In this document: positions 52,211-61,856 of the stretch, in pieces | How positions within the stretch are numbered: the first letter of the stretch is position 1 | Layout of the letters: each line of letters begins with the position of its first letter | NCBI RefSeq assembly: GCF_029626105.1 | Contig: NZ_JARUBH010000009.1 | Location: forward strand, 3,348,001-3,412,000 | Origin: Solwaraspora sp. WMMD792 | GTDB lineage: Bacteria; Actinomycetota; Actinomycetes; Mycobacteriales; Micromonosporaceae | Direction: 5' to 3' | Length of the DNA stretch: 64,000 bases | Program-made: the position numbers and the translations under genes | The notes under the pieces: generated by a model | Databases searched by the model: none | Seen by the model: only the letters and a program-made list of their open reading frames with translations | Told to the model about the DNA's origin: nothing

Positions 52211-52909
52211 CTAGCCCAGGCTGAAAAATCCACCCTCGGCTATCTTGGCCTTGTCCTCCGCGGTGACCTGGACGTTGGCCGGTGAGAGCAGAAACACCCG
52301 GTTGGTGACGCGTTCGATCGTACCGCGCAGACCGAACGCCAGACCGGCAGCGAAATCAACCAGACGGCGGGCGTCGGCCTCATCCATCTCGGTGAGGTTG
52401 ATGATCACCGGCGTGCCGTCGCGGAAGTGCTCCCCGATCGTCCGGGCCTCCCGGTAGGTGGTCGGGTGCAGCGTGGTGATCTGGTACCGCTGCTCCTCCT
52501 CGGCGACGACCATCCGCTCCCGCACCACAGGCTGTGGCGCCAGAGCCAGATTGTCCCTGGTCGGGTAGCTGGCCGGCGCGGCCTCGGCACCGGCCCGGGT
52601 GATCGATCGCACACTGGCACGCTCACCCCGGTCGGGATCCGGACCCCGGTGCTCCCGCTCGGCAGCCCGGTGCTCCCGCTCGGCAGCCCGGGCCTGCAGC
52701 CGCTCCGACGGGCGCAGCCGCTCCACCGGTGGCCGCGCGCGTGGTGGCGGGTCGTCCGGCTCCTCGTCGTCGGCGAACTCGTCGGCGTACCTATTGTCGC
52801 GGTATCGCGACTCTCGGTAGCCACCCTTGTCGTAGCCATCGTCGTAGCCCTGGTCGTCGTCCTCCTCGACCAGACCTAGCCAGACCCCCGCTTTGCGCAG
52901 TGCACCCAT
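52211..52909 (-). CDS. sepF: Cell division protein SepF
   Basis: 232 residues: amphipathic membrane-binding N-terminus (GALRKAGVWLGLVEE), a long disordered Asp/Tyr/Arg-rich linker with a repeated AEREHR unit, and a C-terminal SepF domain (YREARTIGEHFRDG, PVIINLTEMDEADARRLVDFAAGL, RVFLLSP) that binds FtsZ. In actinobacteria, which lack FtsA and ZipA, SepF anchors the Z-ring. The ATG at 52909 has GGAGGGG 7 nt upstream; a longer frame lacks this. Confidence 0.95.
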   Translation of the reverse strand: MGALRKAGVWLGLVEEDDDQGYDDGYDKGGYRESRYRDNRYADEFADDEEPDDPPPRARPPVERLRPSERLQARAAEREHRAAEREHRGPDPDRGERASVRSITRAGAEAAPASYPTRDNLALAPQPVVRERMVVAEEEQRYQITTLHPTTYREARTIGEHFRDGTPVIINLTEMDEADARRLVDFAAGLAFGLRGTIERVTNRVFLLSPANVQVTAEDKAKIAEGGFFSLG

Positions 52910-53095
52910 GCCGCGCCCCTCCGTCCGCCGTGCGGCACGCGCCCCCGCCGTGCCACTGTCGCGCGTGAACACTGCAGTGCCCACCGGTCCGAGCCGGCTC
53001 CCCGCCATGACCGGTGCGCGGTCACGGACGTCGACCCCCGACGACGGGGAGTCCGGCTCAAACAACACTGATGTAGTTTGGTATCCGCCGCCAGG

Positions 53096-53836
53096 CTACC
53101 GTAGCGTTGGGCGCTTTCCGAGCAACGCACTTCCGACACGGACATGTGTCGCGCCGGCGTCCACCGCCGCCTCCAGGTCGGCGCTCATCCCGGCCGAAAC
53201 CATCCACGCCCCCGGCACGGCGGCTCTGAGCTGGGCAGACACCTCCGCCAGCCGGGCGAACGCCGGCTCCGGCGGCTGGTCGAGCGGAGCCACCGCCATC
53301 ACCCCGGCGAGTCGCAGATCGGACTGGCCCAGGATGCACTCGACCACCGGCCAGAAGCCGGTCACCGCATCCGCCGAGTCCGGCAACGCGCCGCCGCGCC
53401 CCGTCACGCCGTCCAGACTGACCTGGACCAGCACGTCGAGCGGTCGACCACGCCGACCGGCAGCGGCGGCCAGGGCGCGGGCCAGGGGCACCCGGTCGAC
53501 CGAGTGCACCAGGTCCGCGTAGCCGACCACCGACCGGCACTTGTTGCGCTGCAGCTGGCCGACGAAGTGCCAGCGCAGCCCTGGCCCGCCGGACGGTCCG
53601 GGGGCCAGCTCGGCAGCCTTGGCCGCCGCCTCCTGGTCCCGGTTCTCGCCGACGTCGGTGACCCCGAGCTCGGCCAGCAGCCGCACGTCGGCGGCCGGAT
53701 AGGTCTTGGTCACCGCGATCAGCGTGACGCTGTCCGCCGGCCGACCCGCCGCCGCCGTGGCGGCGGCAAGCCGGGACCGTACGGCGGTCAGCCGGTCGGC
53801 CAGTTCCGCACGTCGCCGTTCGGTGTCGACCGTCAT
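53096..53836 (-). CDS. YggS-family PLP-binding homeostasis protein
   Basis: 246 residues, alanine-racemase-like TIM barrel with the PLP lysine in LIAVTKTYP, plus [20 protein letters not shown], and a [22 protein letters not shown] phosphate-binding end. These proteins buffer PLP and have no catalytic activity. The ATG overlaps the ftsZ stop (ATGA), leaving no space for the pgeF gene that usually lies between. Confidence 0.95.
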   Translation of the reverse strand: MTVDTERRRAELADRLTAVRSRLAAATAAAGRPADSVTLIAVTKTYPAADVRLLAELGVTDVGENRDQEAAAKAAELAPGPSGGPGLRWHFVGQLQRNKCRSVVGYADLVHSVDRVPLARALAAAAGRRGRPLDVLVQVSLDGVTGRGGALPDSADAVTGFWPVVECILGQSDLRLAGVMAVAPLDQPPEPAFARLAEVSAQLRAAVPGAWMVSAGMSADLEAAVDAGATHVRVGSALLGKRPTLR

Positions 53837-54951
53837 GATCCGTTTTTGAGGAAGTCCGGTACGTCGACGTCGTCGAAGAGCACCCGGCGGGTCTGCTGGG
53901 TCGGCGTCTGGGGCGCCGGGGCGACAGCCGGGCTGGTCGGCGCGGCCGGCGAGACCGGTGCCGCCGGGACCTTACGCGGACCCTCGGCCGGCTTGTACGC
54001 GGGAGCCCCACCGTCGAAGCCGGCGGCGATGACGGTGACCCGCACCTCGTCGCCCAGCGCGTCGTCGATGACCGCCCCGAAGATGATGTTTGCGTCGGCG
54101 TGCGCGGCGTCGGTGACCAGCTGCGCCGCGTCGTTGATCTCGAACAGGCCGAGATCGGATCCACCGGCGATGGAGAGCAGCACCCCTCGGGCACCGTCCA
54201 TGCTCTGCTCCAGCAGCGGGCTGGAGATCGCCGCCTCGGCCGCCTCGACCGCCCGGTTCTCGCCCCGCGCGCTGCCGATCCCCATCAACGCGCTACCGGC
54301 CCCGCTCATCACGCTCTTGACGTCGGCGAAGTCCAGATTGATCAGGCCGGGCGTGGTGATCAGGTCGGTGATGCCCTGGACACCGGAGAGCAGCACCTGG
54401 TCGGCCTGCCGGAAGGCGTCCATCATGCTGATCCCCCGGTCGCCGAGGGCCAGCAGCCGATCGTTCGGGATGACGATCAGCGTGTCGCACTGGTTGCGCA
54501 ACTCCTCGATACCGGCCTCGGCCTGCACCTGGCGTCGCTTGCCCTCGAAGGAGAACGGCCGGGTGACCACACCGATCGTCAGGGCGCCGAGCTTGCGGGC
54601 GATGTTGGCCACCACCGGCGCCCCGCCGGTGCCGGTACCACCGCCCTCACCGCAGGTGACGAAGACCATGTCGGCGCCCTTGAGCACCTCCTCGATCTCG
54701 TCGCGGTGGTCCTCCGCGGCGTTCTTGCCGACGTCCGGGTTCGCCCCGGCGCCGAGGCCCCGGGTCAGCTCCCGGCCGACGTCGAGCTTGACGTCCGCGT
54801 CGCTCATCAGCAACGCCTGGGCGTCGGTGTTGATCGCGATGAACTCGACGCCCTTGAGGCCAACCTCGATCATCCGGTTGACGGCGTTGACTCCGCCTCC
54901 GCCGATGCCGACGACCTTGATGACCGCCAGGTAGTTGTGCGGAGGTGTCAT
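53833..54951 (-). CDS. ftsZ: Cell division GTPase FtsZ
   Basis: 372 residues; polymerises into the Z-ring. Signatures [13 protein letters not shown], the tubulin loop [13 protein letters not shown] and the T7 loop [10 protein letters not shown] are intact. The C-terminal core-binding peptide (VPDFLK) follows a short Ala/Pro/Thr linker. Preceded by a 290-bp intergenic region with a TTGACA promoter and a double palindrome; overlapped by yggS. Confidence 0.98.
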   Translation of the reverse strand: MTPPHNYLAVIKVVGIGGGGVNAVNRMIEVGLKGVEFIAINTDAQALLMSDADVKLDVGRELTRGLGAGANPDVGKNAAEDHRDEIEEVLKGADMVFVTCGEGGGTGTGGAPVVANIARKLGALTIGVVTRPFSFEGKRRQVQAEAGIEELRNQCDTLIVIPNDRLLALGDRGISMMDAFRQADQVLLSGVQGITDLITTPGLINLDFADVKSVMSGAGSALMGIGSARGENRAVEAAEAAISSPLLEQSMDGARGVLLSIAGGSDLGLFEINDAAQLVTDAAHADANIIFGAVIDDALGDEVRVTVIAAGFDGGAPAYKPAEGPRKVPAAPVSPAAPTSPAVAPAPQTPTQQTRRVLFDDVDVPDFLKNGS

Positions 54952-55045
54952 CGGGGTGCCTTCCCTTCGAGAGTGGCGGGCGCCGGCCTGACCCGGCCCA
55001 CTGGGACCACGGAGGACAGACCCGTCGGTACACGAGAGCGGGACG

Positions 55046-55076
55046 AACCCTCACCCTCTACTAGAGGCTTAGGGTT
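55046..55076. promoter_or_regulatory. Double palindrome over the ftsZ promoter
   Basis: A symmetric block AACCCT-n3-CCTCTA-n-TAGAGG-n3-AGGGTT, perfectly symmetrical in all 24 arm positions around position 55061. On the minus strand it starts 1 bp after TTGACA and covers the -10 candidate, so a dimeric protein bound here would block ftsZ transcription. Confidence 0.6.
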
Positions 55077-55083
55077 ATGTCAA
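55055..55083 (-). promoter_or_regulatory. Candidate ftsZ promoter
   Basis: TTGACA (55083-55078), a 17-bp spacer and TAGAGG (55060-55055) on the minus strand, about 105 bp upstream of ftsZ. The -35 is perfect; the -10 matches TATAAT at three positions. A GACAC (55150-55146), the core of WhiA sites in Streptomyces, lies 63 bp further upstream. Confidence 0.5.
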
Positions 55084-55240
55084 CCACTGAACCTCTCCGG
55101 GCAACGTATGCGCACGTACCGCGTGATCCAAGGACCATGCTGGGCGTGTCGCAGGCCGCACCGGGCCGAGTCATTCTCGGCAGACCGTAATGTACCTTCT
55201 ACACCGAGCCGTCCTGAAATCACCCAGACGACATGCCGGA

Positions 55241-56185
55241 TCAGCGGATGGTCACCACGTCCGGCGCGCTGACGTCGATCACACTGCCGTCCTGGACCAG
55301 CAACGCGTCGGCGACCCTGGCCTTGACCGCATTCTCCGTGGCGTCACCCCAGATCACCACCCGGTCGTCGGCGATCCGCAGCTCGATCCCGGCCGGGCCG
55401 CTGACCACGACCTCCACCAGCACCTCACGCAGCTGGGCGGTCAGCGAGTCGAGTACCGCGACCGCGTCACGGACCAACGCCTGATCGAACTCGACCGTTT
55501 CCAGCCGGACGACCGCCAGGTCGTCCGGGCGCGCAGCCAGTGTCCGGAAGGCCACCCCGGCCCCGTCGACCACCACGAACGCGTCGCCCTGGGGCACCAC
55601 GGCGGCCGGCACCCGCTCCACCACGGTGATCACCACCGTACCCGGCCAGTCCCGGCTCGCCACCACCCGCTCCACCGCAGCCAGGCCGGAGACCCGGCCG
55701 GCCACTGCGGCCAGATCCACCCGCGCCAGTGGGGTCCCCGGCGGAATCTGCGCGGCCTGCCGTACGTCCGACTCGGTCACCAGCGCCGCCCCCGCGACCC
55801 GGACCTGGTCCACGCCGAACACCGAGGTCGCCGAGACCACCCACCAGCCGACCGCGGCCAGGGCCGCCAGGCAACCGGCCACCGCCCAGGGCAGCGCGGC
55901 CCGCAACCGTCGTCGCCGGGCCCGGCGCATGAACCGCCGGACCGACGGTGGCACCGCCTCCCGGCTCGCCCGGACCAGCCGCCAGCGGCCCGTCGACCCG
56001 TCCGGGCGTCCCGGCTGGCGCCGGGTGTGCCCGGTCTCCGCTCCCGCCGGACCGGACCGGGCGGCGGGCACCCCGGCCCGACCGGTCCGACCGGCCGGCC
56101 GGACATCGCCCAGCCGACCAGCGCCGGAGCGGCTGGAACCGGTGCGCCCCGAGCCGGGCCTCGGCGAGCGACCAGGCGGGGTCAT
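55241..56185 (-). CDS. ftsQ: Cell division protein FtsQ
   Basis: 314 residues: a ~95-residue basic, disordered cytoplasmic part, one membrane helix (~98-118), a POTRA domain (VFGVDQVRVAGAALVTESDVRQAA) and the FtsQ beta domain (WPGTVVITVVERVPAAVV). Part of the divisome FtsQ-FtsL-FtsB subcomplex. The start overlaps the murC stop (ATGA). Confidence 0.93.
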   Translation of the reverse strand: MTPPGRSPRPGSGRTGSSRSGAGRLGDVRPAGRTGRAGVPAARSGPAGAETGHTRRQPGRPDGSTGRWRLVRASREAVPPSVRRFMRRARRRRLRAALPWAVAGCLAALAAVGWWVVSATSVFGVDQVRVAGAALVTESDVRQAAQIPPGTPLARVDLAAVAGRVSGLAAVERVVASRDWPGTVVITVVERVPAAVVPQGDAFVVVDGAGVAFRTLAARPDDLAVVRLETVEFDQALVRDAVAVLDSLTAQLREVLVEVVVSGPAGIELRIADDRVVIWGDATENAVKARVADALLVQDGSVIDVSAPDVVTIR

Positions 56186-57615
56186 CCTGAGCCAGCCGCC
56201 GGATCGGCGAGCGCGGACAGCAGTTCGTCACCCAGCAACGAGATCGGTGGAGCGCCCATCGTGACCACCAGGTCACCCGGCCGGCAGCGGCGGGCCACCT
56301 CCGGTGGGACGTCCTCCCAGGACGGTACGAACACCTTACGATCGTCCGGCAACGGGACGTCCGCCGTCAGCGCCACCCCGCCCTCGCCCGGCTCCCGCAG
56401 CTCACCCGGCCCGAACACCTCCATCACGATCACCTCGTCGGCGATCGCCAGGGCGGCGGCCAGCTCGGCCTGCAGGTCCCGGGTCCGGTAGACCCGGTAG
56501 GGCTGGAACACCACCACCAGCCGGCCGGCACCGGCGACCTCCCGCATGGTGTGCAGCGCCGCGGTCATCGACGTCGGGTGGTAGGCGTACTCGTCGTAGA
56601 CGGTGACGCCGCCGGCCGAGCCTTTGCGTTCGAACCGGCGCCGAACTCCGGGGAACGCGCCCAGCGCGGCGACCGCGTCACTCAACGGCAGCCCGAGGCG
56701 CAGTGCGGCAAGCACCGCGGCGGCGCTGTTCAGCCCGAGATGCCGGCCGGGTACCGGCAGGGCGATCTCGCCCAGCGGCGCGCCGTCCAGGGTGGCCAGG
56801 TAGCGGACCCCGGCCGCGGACGACGTGATCTCGGACAGCCGCAGATCGGCGTCGGCGGACTCACCGTAGGTGTGGACGGTCCGGCCCTCGTCGCGCAACG
56901 CCTCGGTCAGCTGCCGGGTCCCGGGGTTGTCCGCGCAGGTCACCACGAACCCGTCCGGATCGGTCAATCCGGCGAACTCGGCGAAACCCGCAGCGAGCCC
57001 GGCCAGGTCGCCGTACGTGTTCAGGTGGTCCGCGTCGATGTTGGTGATGATCGACACGAACGGGCGGTAGAGCAGGAACGAACGGTCACTCTCGTCGGCC
57101 TCGACGACGAAGTACTCGCCCGTACCGTGGTGGGCGTTCGAACCCACCTCGGAGATCTCGCCACCGATGACGAACGACGGGTCCTCGCCGGCCCGCTGCA
57201 GGGTCAGGGTCACCATCGAAGTGGTCGTGGTCTTGCCGTGGGTGCCGGCGACCGCGATGGTCCGCCGACCGGTCATCGCCGCCGCCAGGGCCTCCGACCG
57301 GTGCAGCACCCGCAGCCCACGCCGACGGGCGGCCGCCAGCTCCACGTGGTCGGCCGGGATGGCGGTGGAGTAGACCACCGTGTCCACCCCGTCGAGGTTG
57401 GCCTCCTCGTGGCTCATGTGGATGGTGCCGCCGAGTGCCCGCAGCACCGCCAGCGACGGCCAGTCCCGCAGCTCGCTGCCGGTCACCGGAATCCCCCGGG
57501 TCAGCAGCAGGCGGGCCAGGCCACTCATCCCGACCCCACCGATACCGATCAGGTGTACGGTCCCCAGCTCCTCGGCGGCGAGCGTGCCGGTGGGGGCGAA
57601 CTCGGTGATGTTCAC
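56182..57615 (-). CDS. murC: UDP-N-acetylmuramate-L-alanine ligase
   Basis: 477 residues; first of the Mur ligases, adds L-Ala to UDP-MurNAc. N-terminal GIGGVGMSGLARLLL binding loop, ATP P-loop GTHGKTTTTSM, VVEADESDRSFL and a C-terminal DEYAYHPTSM with the conserved His. The GTG start lies 21 bp after murG. Confidence 0.97.
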   Translation of the reverse strand: MNITEFAPTGTLAAEELGTVHLIGIGGVGMSGLARLLLTRGIPVTGSELRDWPSLAVLRALGGTIHMSHEEANLDGVDTVVYSTAIPADHVELAAARRRGLRVLHRSEALAAAMTGRRTIAVAGTHGKTTTTSMVTLTLQRAGEDPSFVIGGEISEVGSNAHHGTGEYFVVEADESDRSFLLYRPFVSIITNIDADHLNTYGDLAGLAAGFAEFAGLTDPDGFVVTCADNPGTRQLTEALRDEGRTVHTYGESADADLRLSEITSSAAGVRYLATLDGAPLGEIALPVPGRHLGLNSAAAVLAALRLGLPLSDAVAALGAFPGVRRRFERKGSAGGVTVYDEYAYHPTSMTAALHTMREVAGAGRLVVVFQPYRVYRTRDLQAELAAALAIADEVIVMEVFGPGELREPGEGGVALTADVPLPDDRKVFVPSWEDVPPEVARRCRPGDLVVTMGAPPISLLGDELLSALADPAAGSG

Positions 57616-57636
57616 GTGGTCACCTTCCCGTGCGGG

Positions 57637-58743
57637 TCATCGGGACACCGCCTCGTAGACGAAGTCGAGCAGCGCCTCGTCGCCGTCGCGGCGACCGTAC
57701 CCCGCCGCCGCCGAGCCCATCGCGGCCAGCCGCTGCGGGTCGCGAGCCAACGGAACCACGACCTGCTCCACCCAGGCCGGAGTCAGTTCGGCGTCGTCGA
57801 CGAGCAGACCGCCACCGGCCTCGACCACCGGCAGCGCGTTGCGCTTCTGCTCCTGGTTGCTGTGCGGATAGGGCACGTAGACCGCGGGCAGTCCGATCGC
57901 GGCGACCTCGGCGCAGGTCATCGCACCCCCCCGGCAGACCATCAGGTCGGCTGCGGCGTACCCGAGCTCCATCTCCGACAGGTACGGCAACGTCACGTAC
58001 GGCACCGGCAGATCACTGGGCACCGAGACCGGCTCGTTGCGGGCACCGATCGCGTGCAGCACCTGGACACCGGCCCGGGCCAGCTCCTTCGCCGCCCCGG
58101 AGACCGCCAGGTTGATCGACCGGGCGCCCTGGGATCCACCGGAGACGAAGACCGTCGGCAGATCCGGCCGCAGCCCGAAGTGCGCTCGGGCGGCTTCCCG
58201 GGTGGCCGCCCGGTCCAGCCCGGTGATGGACCGGCGCAGCGGCACCCCGACCACCCGGGCGTCGCGCAGCGACTCGGCCTGGACCGGCTGGTGTGGGAAG
58301 CCCACCGCGACGTGCTTGGTGAACTTCATGCCCATCCGGTTGGCCACGCCCGGCGGCACGTTCACCTCGTGCACCACGATCGGCATCTCGCGACGCCATG
58401 CCGCCAGGTAGGCCGGAACGGACACGTACCCGCCGAAGCCCACCACCACGTCGGCCCGCACCTCGTCGATGACCTTGCCGGCGGCGCGGGCGGCCTTGAA
58501 CATCCGGTCTGGCGTACGCACGAGGTCCATGTTGACCGACCGGGGCAGCTGATGTGCGGGGATCAACCGCAGATCGTACCCTTTCGGCGGAATCAGCTCG
58601 TTTTCCAGCCCTTTCGGGGTACCGAGACAGGTGATCTGCACGCTCGGGTCGTGCCGGCGCAGACAGTCGGCGAACGCCAACAGCGGGTAGATGTGCCCAC
58701 CGGTCCCCCCACCTGCCAGCACCACCGATCGCAGCGGACCCAT
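57637..58743 (-). CDS. murG: UDP-GlcNAc transferase MurG
   Basis: 368 residues; adds GlcNAc to lipid I to give lipid II on the inner membrane face. GGGTGGHIYPLLA at the N-terminus, VGFGGYVSVPAYLA, GGSQGARSIN and the UDP-binding MVCRGGAMTCAEVAAIGLPAVYVPYP with NQEQ. The ATG at 58743 has GAGGAG 6 nt upstream; an in-frame TTG two codons earlier is less likely. Confidence 0.97.
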   Translation of the reverse strand: MGPLRSVVLAGGGTGGHIYPLLAFADCLRRHDPSVQITCLGTPKGLENELIPPKGYDLRLIPAHQLPRSVNMDLVRTPDRMFKAARAAGKVIDEVRADVVVGFGGYVSVPAYLAAWRREMPIVVHEVNVPPGVANRMGMKFTKHVAVGFPHQPVQAESLRDARVVGVPLRRSITGLDRAATREAARAHFGLRPDLPTVFVSGGSQGARSINLAVSGAAKELARAGVQVLHAIGARNEPVSVPSDLPVPYVTLPYLSEMELGYAAADLMVCRGGAMTCAEVAAIGLPAVYVPYPHSNQEQKRNALPVVEAGGGLLVDDAELTPAWVEQVVVPLARDPQRLAAMGSAAAGYGRRDGDEALLDFVYEAVSR

Positions 58744-58869
58744 CAGCAACTCCTCTCGCTCGACTCGGTGGCCGCGCGGCGGACCCGGCGGACCGCCGAC
58801 GGCCCACGCGGCACGCCGGGCGGTGCGTACGGGGCCCGCCGGCCCGGATGCGCGCTTCGCGGGGGTACG

Positions 58870-60606
58870 TTAACGCCCGTCCCGTCGCCTCGGCACACGG
58901 GGCGTCGCCGACCCGCCCTGGCCGCCCGACCGTGACGCACCGCGACCACCCGAGCCTGACGTACCGCGACCACCCGAGCCTGACGTACCGCGACCACCCG
59001 AGCCTGACGCACCGCGACCACCCGAGCGCGACGAAGCGGACCCGGCCGACCGGCCGCCGCCGTCGGGGGCGGTCGATCGGCTGGGCTGCCCGGTGCCGGC
59101 CGGTCTGGGTCCGACACCGGTCATCCGCGGCTTGGCCGGGTGGCGCTTGCGGGGCATCGGCGGCAGCGGAGCCCAGACCAGCCGTACCCAGCGGGCCGGC
59201 GGACGGGCGTTGAGCGCCCGGGCGGCGTCGGGTTCGGCCCGGGCGAACGACGCCAGCATGCCGATCGCGGCGAGCGTCACCACCAGCGCACTGCCACCGG
59301 CCGAGATGAACGGCAGCGGAATACCGGTGATCGGCAGCAGCCCGATCACCCCAGAAATGTTGATCACCGCCTGGCTGATCAGCCAGCTGGCCGCCGCTGC
59401 GGCGGCGAGTCGCCGGAACGGGTCGTCGACCCGACGGGCGATCCGCAACGCGGTGTACGCGAGGACCGCGAACAGGGCGAGCACCACGACGCAGCCGACC
59501 ACCCCGAGTTCCTCGGCGACGATGGCGAAGATGAAGTCGTCCTCGGCCTGCGGCAGGTATCCCCACTTCAACCGGCTGGAGCCGAGCCCTTCACCGAACC
59601 ATCCGCCGTTGGCGATCGCGTACCTCGCCTGCAGCGCCTGGTAGCAGTCGTCGACGCACTGGTCCGGTGGAGTGAAGAACGACGTCAGCCTTGCCAGCCG
59701 GTAGTTGTCCGCGTCCTGCGCACCGGAACCGGCGCCCTGCCAGGCGGCGGCGATCAGCAGACCGATGCCGACCAGCCCGACCGCGCCCAACGTGGCGAAG
59801 ATTCGCAGCGGTACGCCGGCCGCCCAGAGCAGCCCGACGACCAGGGCCAGGATGCACAGCATGGTGCCCAGGTCGTTGTAGCCGACCAGGAGGAACAGCA
59901 GGCCGACGGCGGGGAACAGCGGGATGGCCAGCTCCCGCCAGTGGCCCAGCTCGGCACCCTTGCGGGCGATGACGTCGGCACCCCACAACACCAGGCCGAG
60001 CTTGGCCAGCTCGGAGGGTTGCAGCTGGAAGGAGCCGAAGTAGAGCCAGAGCAGCTCCGCCTCGACCGGACCGACCCGGGCGGCCGGCCAGCCCGCCAGC
60101 GTGGACACCAGCAGCAGGCCGTTGAGCAGCAGCAGCAGGGCGACCGCCGCGCCGAGCACCACGATGCCCAGAGTGCGGAACGTCGCCGCCGGCAGCCGTT
60201 GACAGATCCAGAACGCGACCAGGCCGATCACCGCGAAGGTCGCCTGCCGGCTCAGCACGCTGAACGCGCTGCCGTCGTCGATGTACGCCTTGATGCTGGT
60301 CGCGGAGAAGACCATGGTCAGGCCGATCATCAGCAGCAGTCCGCTGCTGAAGATCAGCAGATAGTACGAGGCGAGCGGCCGGGCCAGCAGACCACGCAAC
60401 GCGGCCAGTCCGCCGATCGGATCCAGCCGGGCCGCGGGGCCGGGCCGATTTGGGACAGGCTGCCCCGGGGCCGGCCGGTCCGAAGCCGGGCGGTCTGGGA
60501 CAGGCCGGTCCGGAGCCGGGCGATCCGGGGCAGGCCGGTCCGAATCCGGCCGATCCGCAGCGGTGACAGGCCGATCAGTGACGGGCCGGCCCGGGTCAGC
60601 GTTCAT
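58870..60606 (-). CDS. ftsW: Lipid II polymerase FtsW
   Basis: A 578-residue SEDS glycosyltransferase that polymerises septal peptidoglycan. Ten helices, MVFSATS after helix 1, the SEDS aspartate region ARKGAELGHWRELAIP, QPSELAKL and the C-terminal LLPITGIPLPFISAGGSALV. Both ends are low complexity: an N-terminal DRPAP/DRPVP repeat tract and a C-terminal Arg/Ser/Gly tail with 8-residue SGGRGxSG repeats. An extracytoplasmic loop holds a CVDDC pair. The start is ATG 60606 or the ATG pair at 60639/60642. It follows mraY directly, without murD. Confidence 0.95.
   Translation of the reverse strand: MNADPGRPVTDRPVTAADRPDSDRPAPDRPAPDRPVPDRPASDRPAPGQPVPNRPGPAARLDPIGGLAALRGLLARPLASYYLLIFSSGLLLMIGLTMVFSATSIKAYIDDGSAFSVLSRQATFAVIGLVAFWICQRLPAATFRTLGIVVLGAAVALLLLLNGLLLVSTLAGWPAARVGPVEAELLWLYFGSFQLQPSELAKLGLVLWGADVIARKGAELGHWRELAIPLFPAVGLLFLLVGYNDLGTMLCILALVVGLLWAAGVPLRIFATLGAVGLVGIGLLIAAAWQGAGSGAQDADNYRLARLTSFFTPPDQCVDDCYQALQARYAIANGGWFGEGLGSSRLKWGYLPQAEDDFIFAIVAEELGVVGCVVVLALFAVLAYTALRIARRVDDPFRRLAAAAAASWLISQAVINISGVIGLLPITGIPLPFISAGGSALVVTLAAIGMLASFARAEPDAARALNARPPARWVRLVWAPLPPMPRKRHPAKPRMTGVGPRPAGTGQPSRSTAPDGGGRSAGSASSRSGGRGASGSGGRGTSGSGGRGTSGSGGRGASRSGGQGGSATPRVPRRRDGR
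58931..59026 (-). repeat. 24-bp tandem repeat in the ftsW 3' end
   Basis: Four units starting at 58931, 58955, 58979 and 59003 encode the GSGGRGxS repeats of the FtsW C-terminal tail. Units two and three are identical. Confidence 0.85.
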
Positions 60607-60731
60607 CCGGGCCGCCACCTGTCGTCGCCATCGGTCCATCATCGGCGCTGCCGCCCTCGGCGGCCGGACATCGACACCGCACCGGCGTGTCGGGCCGGCC
60701 GCCGCCCACCGGGCGCGGGCTGGTCCGGGCG

Positions 60732-61856
60732 CTAGCCCATCACCGCGAGGAACTCGCTGTAGAACAGGCCGAGGCCGATCGCCACGCCGATCCCGGCGAT
60801 GATCCAGAACCGGACGACGATGTTGACCTCGCTCCACCCGGCCAGTTCGAAGTGGTGCTGCAGCGGCGACATCCGGAACACCCGCTTGCCGGTGGTCCGG
60901 AACGAGATGATCTGGATCACCACCGACATGGTGATGATGACGAAGAGCCCGCCGATGATCAGCAGCAGCAGCATGGTCCGGGTGGCCATCGCCATCCCGG
61001 CGATCAGCCCGCCGAGCCCGAGCGCGCCGGTGTCGCCCATGAAGATCCGCGCCGGCGAGGTGTTCCACCAGAGGAAGCCAACACAGGCTCCGGCGGCCGC
61101 CCCGGCGATCAGGGCGATCTCCAACGGGTCGCGGACCTGGTAGCAGTACTCGGCGGTGTAGTTCGGGTCGGCGCACCAGTGCCGGTACTGCCAGAACGCG
61201 ATCAACGCGTAGGTGGCGAGAACCATCACCGACGCGCCGGTGGCCAGACCGTCCAGCCCGTCGGTCAGGTTGACGCCGTTGGTCGTGGCCATCACCACCA
61301 GGATGAAGATCACCACCGACGCGGCCTTACCGACGTCGAGGGCGTCGATGTCGCGGATGAACGACAGCGTGGTGCTACCGACCGTCTCGGTGTTGGTCGC
61401 ATCGCCGGTGGTGTCCACCATCGTGCTCGGGAAGTACAGGGCGATCACCCCGAACACCGCGCCGACCAGGATCTGGCCGAGCAGCTTGCCCCGCTTGTTC
61501 AACCCGGCGCTGTTGCGCTTGCGGACCTTGAGGAAGTCGTCGACGAAGCCGACCGCCCCGGAGAAGACCAGCAGACCGAGCAGGACGAGTGCGGTGATGG
61601 TCGGCCCGACCTGGGCGATCTGCTGGGCGGGCAGGGTGGTCAGGGCGAGGTGACCCGCGACGTACGCGATCACCGTCGCCACGATGAAGACCACGCCACC
61701 CATCGTCGGCGTGCCCTTCTTGCCCTGGTGCATGACCGGGCCTTCGGCCCGGATCGGCTGGCCGGCCTTGAGCCGGGTGAAGACCTTGATCGCCACCGGG
61801 GTGCCGAACAGTGACACCAGGAAGGCCACGGCCGCCGCGACGATGACCGCTCTCAC
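60732..61856 (-). CDS. mraY: Phospho-MurNAc-pentapeptide transferase
   Basis: 374 residues, ten helices; moves phospho-MurNAc-pentapeptide onto undecaprenyl phosphate, forming lipid I. Signatures [48 protein letters not shown] and the C-terminal PLQHHFE. A ~50-residue hydrophilic loop with two cysteines (HWCADPN and EYCYQVRD) sits between helices. The GTG overlaps the murF stop (GTGA). Confidence 0.97.
   Translation of the reverse strand: MRAVIVAAAVAFLVSLFGTPVAIKVFTRLKAGQPIRAEGPVMHQGKKGTPTMGGVVFIVATVIAYVAGHLALTTLPAQQIAQVGPTITALVLLGLLVFSGAVGFVDDFLKVRKRNSAGLNKRGKLLGQILVGAVFGVIALYFPSTMVDTTGDATNTETVGSTTLSFIRDIDALDVGKAASVVIFILVVMATTNGVNLTDGLDGLATGASVMVLATYALIAFWQYRHWCADPNYTAEYCYQVRDPLEIALIAGAAAGACVGFLWWNTSPARIFMGDTGALGLGGLIAGMAMATRTMLLLLIIGGLFVIITMSVVIQIISFRTTGKRVFRMSPLQHHFELAGWSEVNIVVRFWIIAGIGVAIGLGLFYSEFLAVMG

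Noticed and set aside
60607-61176. Long N-terminal extension of the FtsW frame
   Set aside because: It is a shadow of the mraY 3' end with His/Arg-rich nonsense composition.
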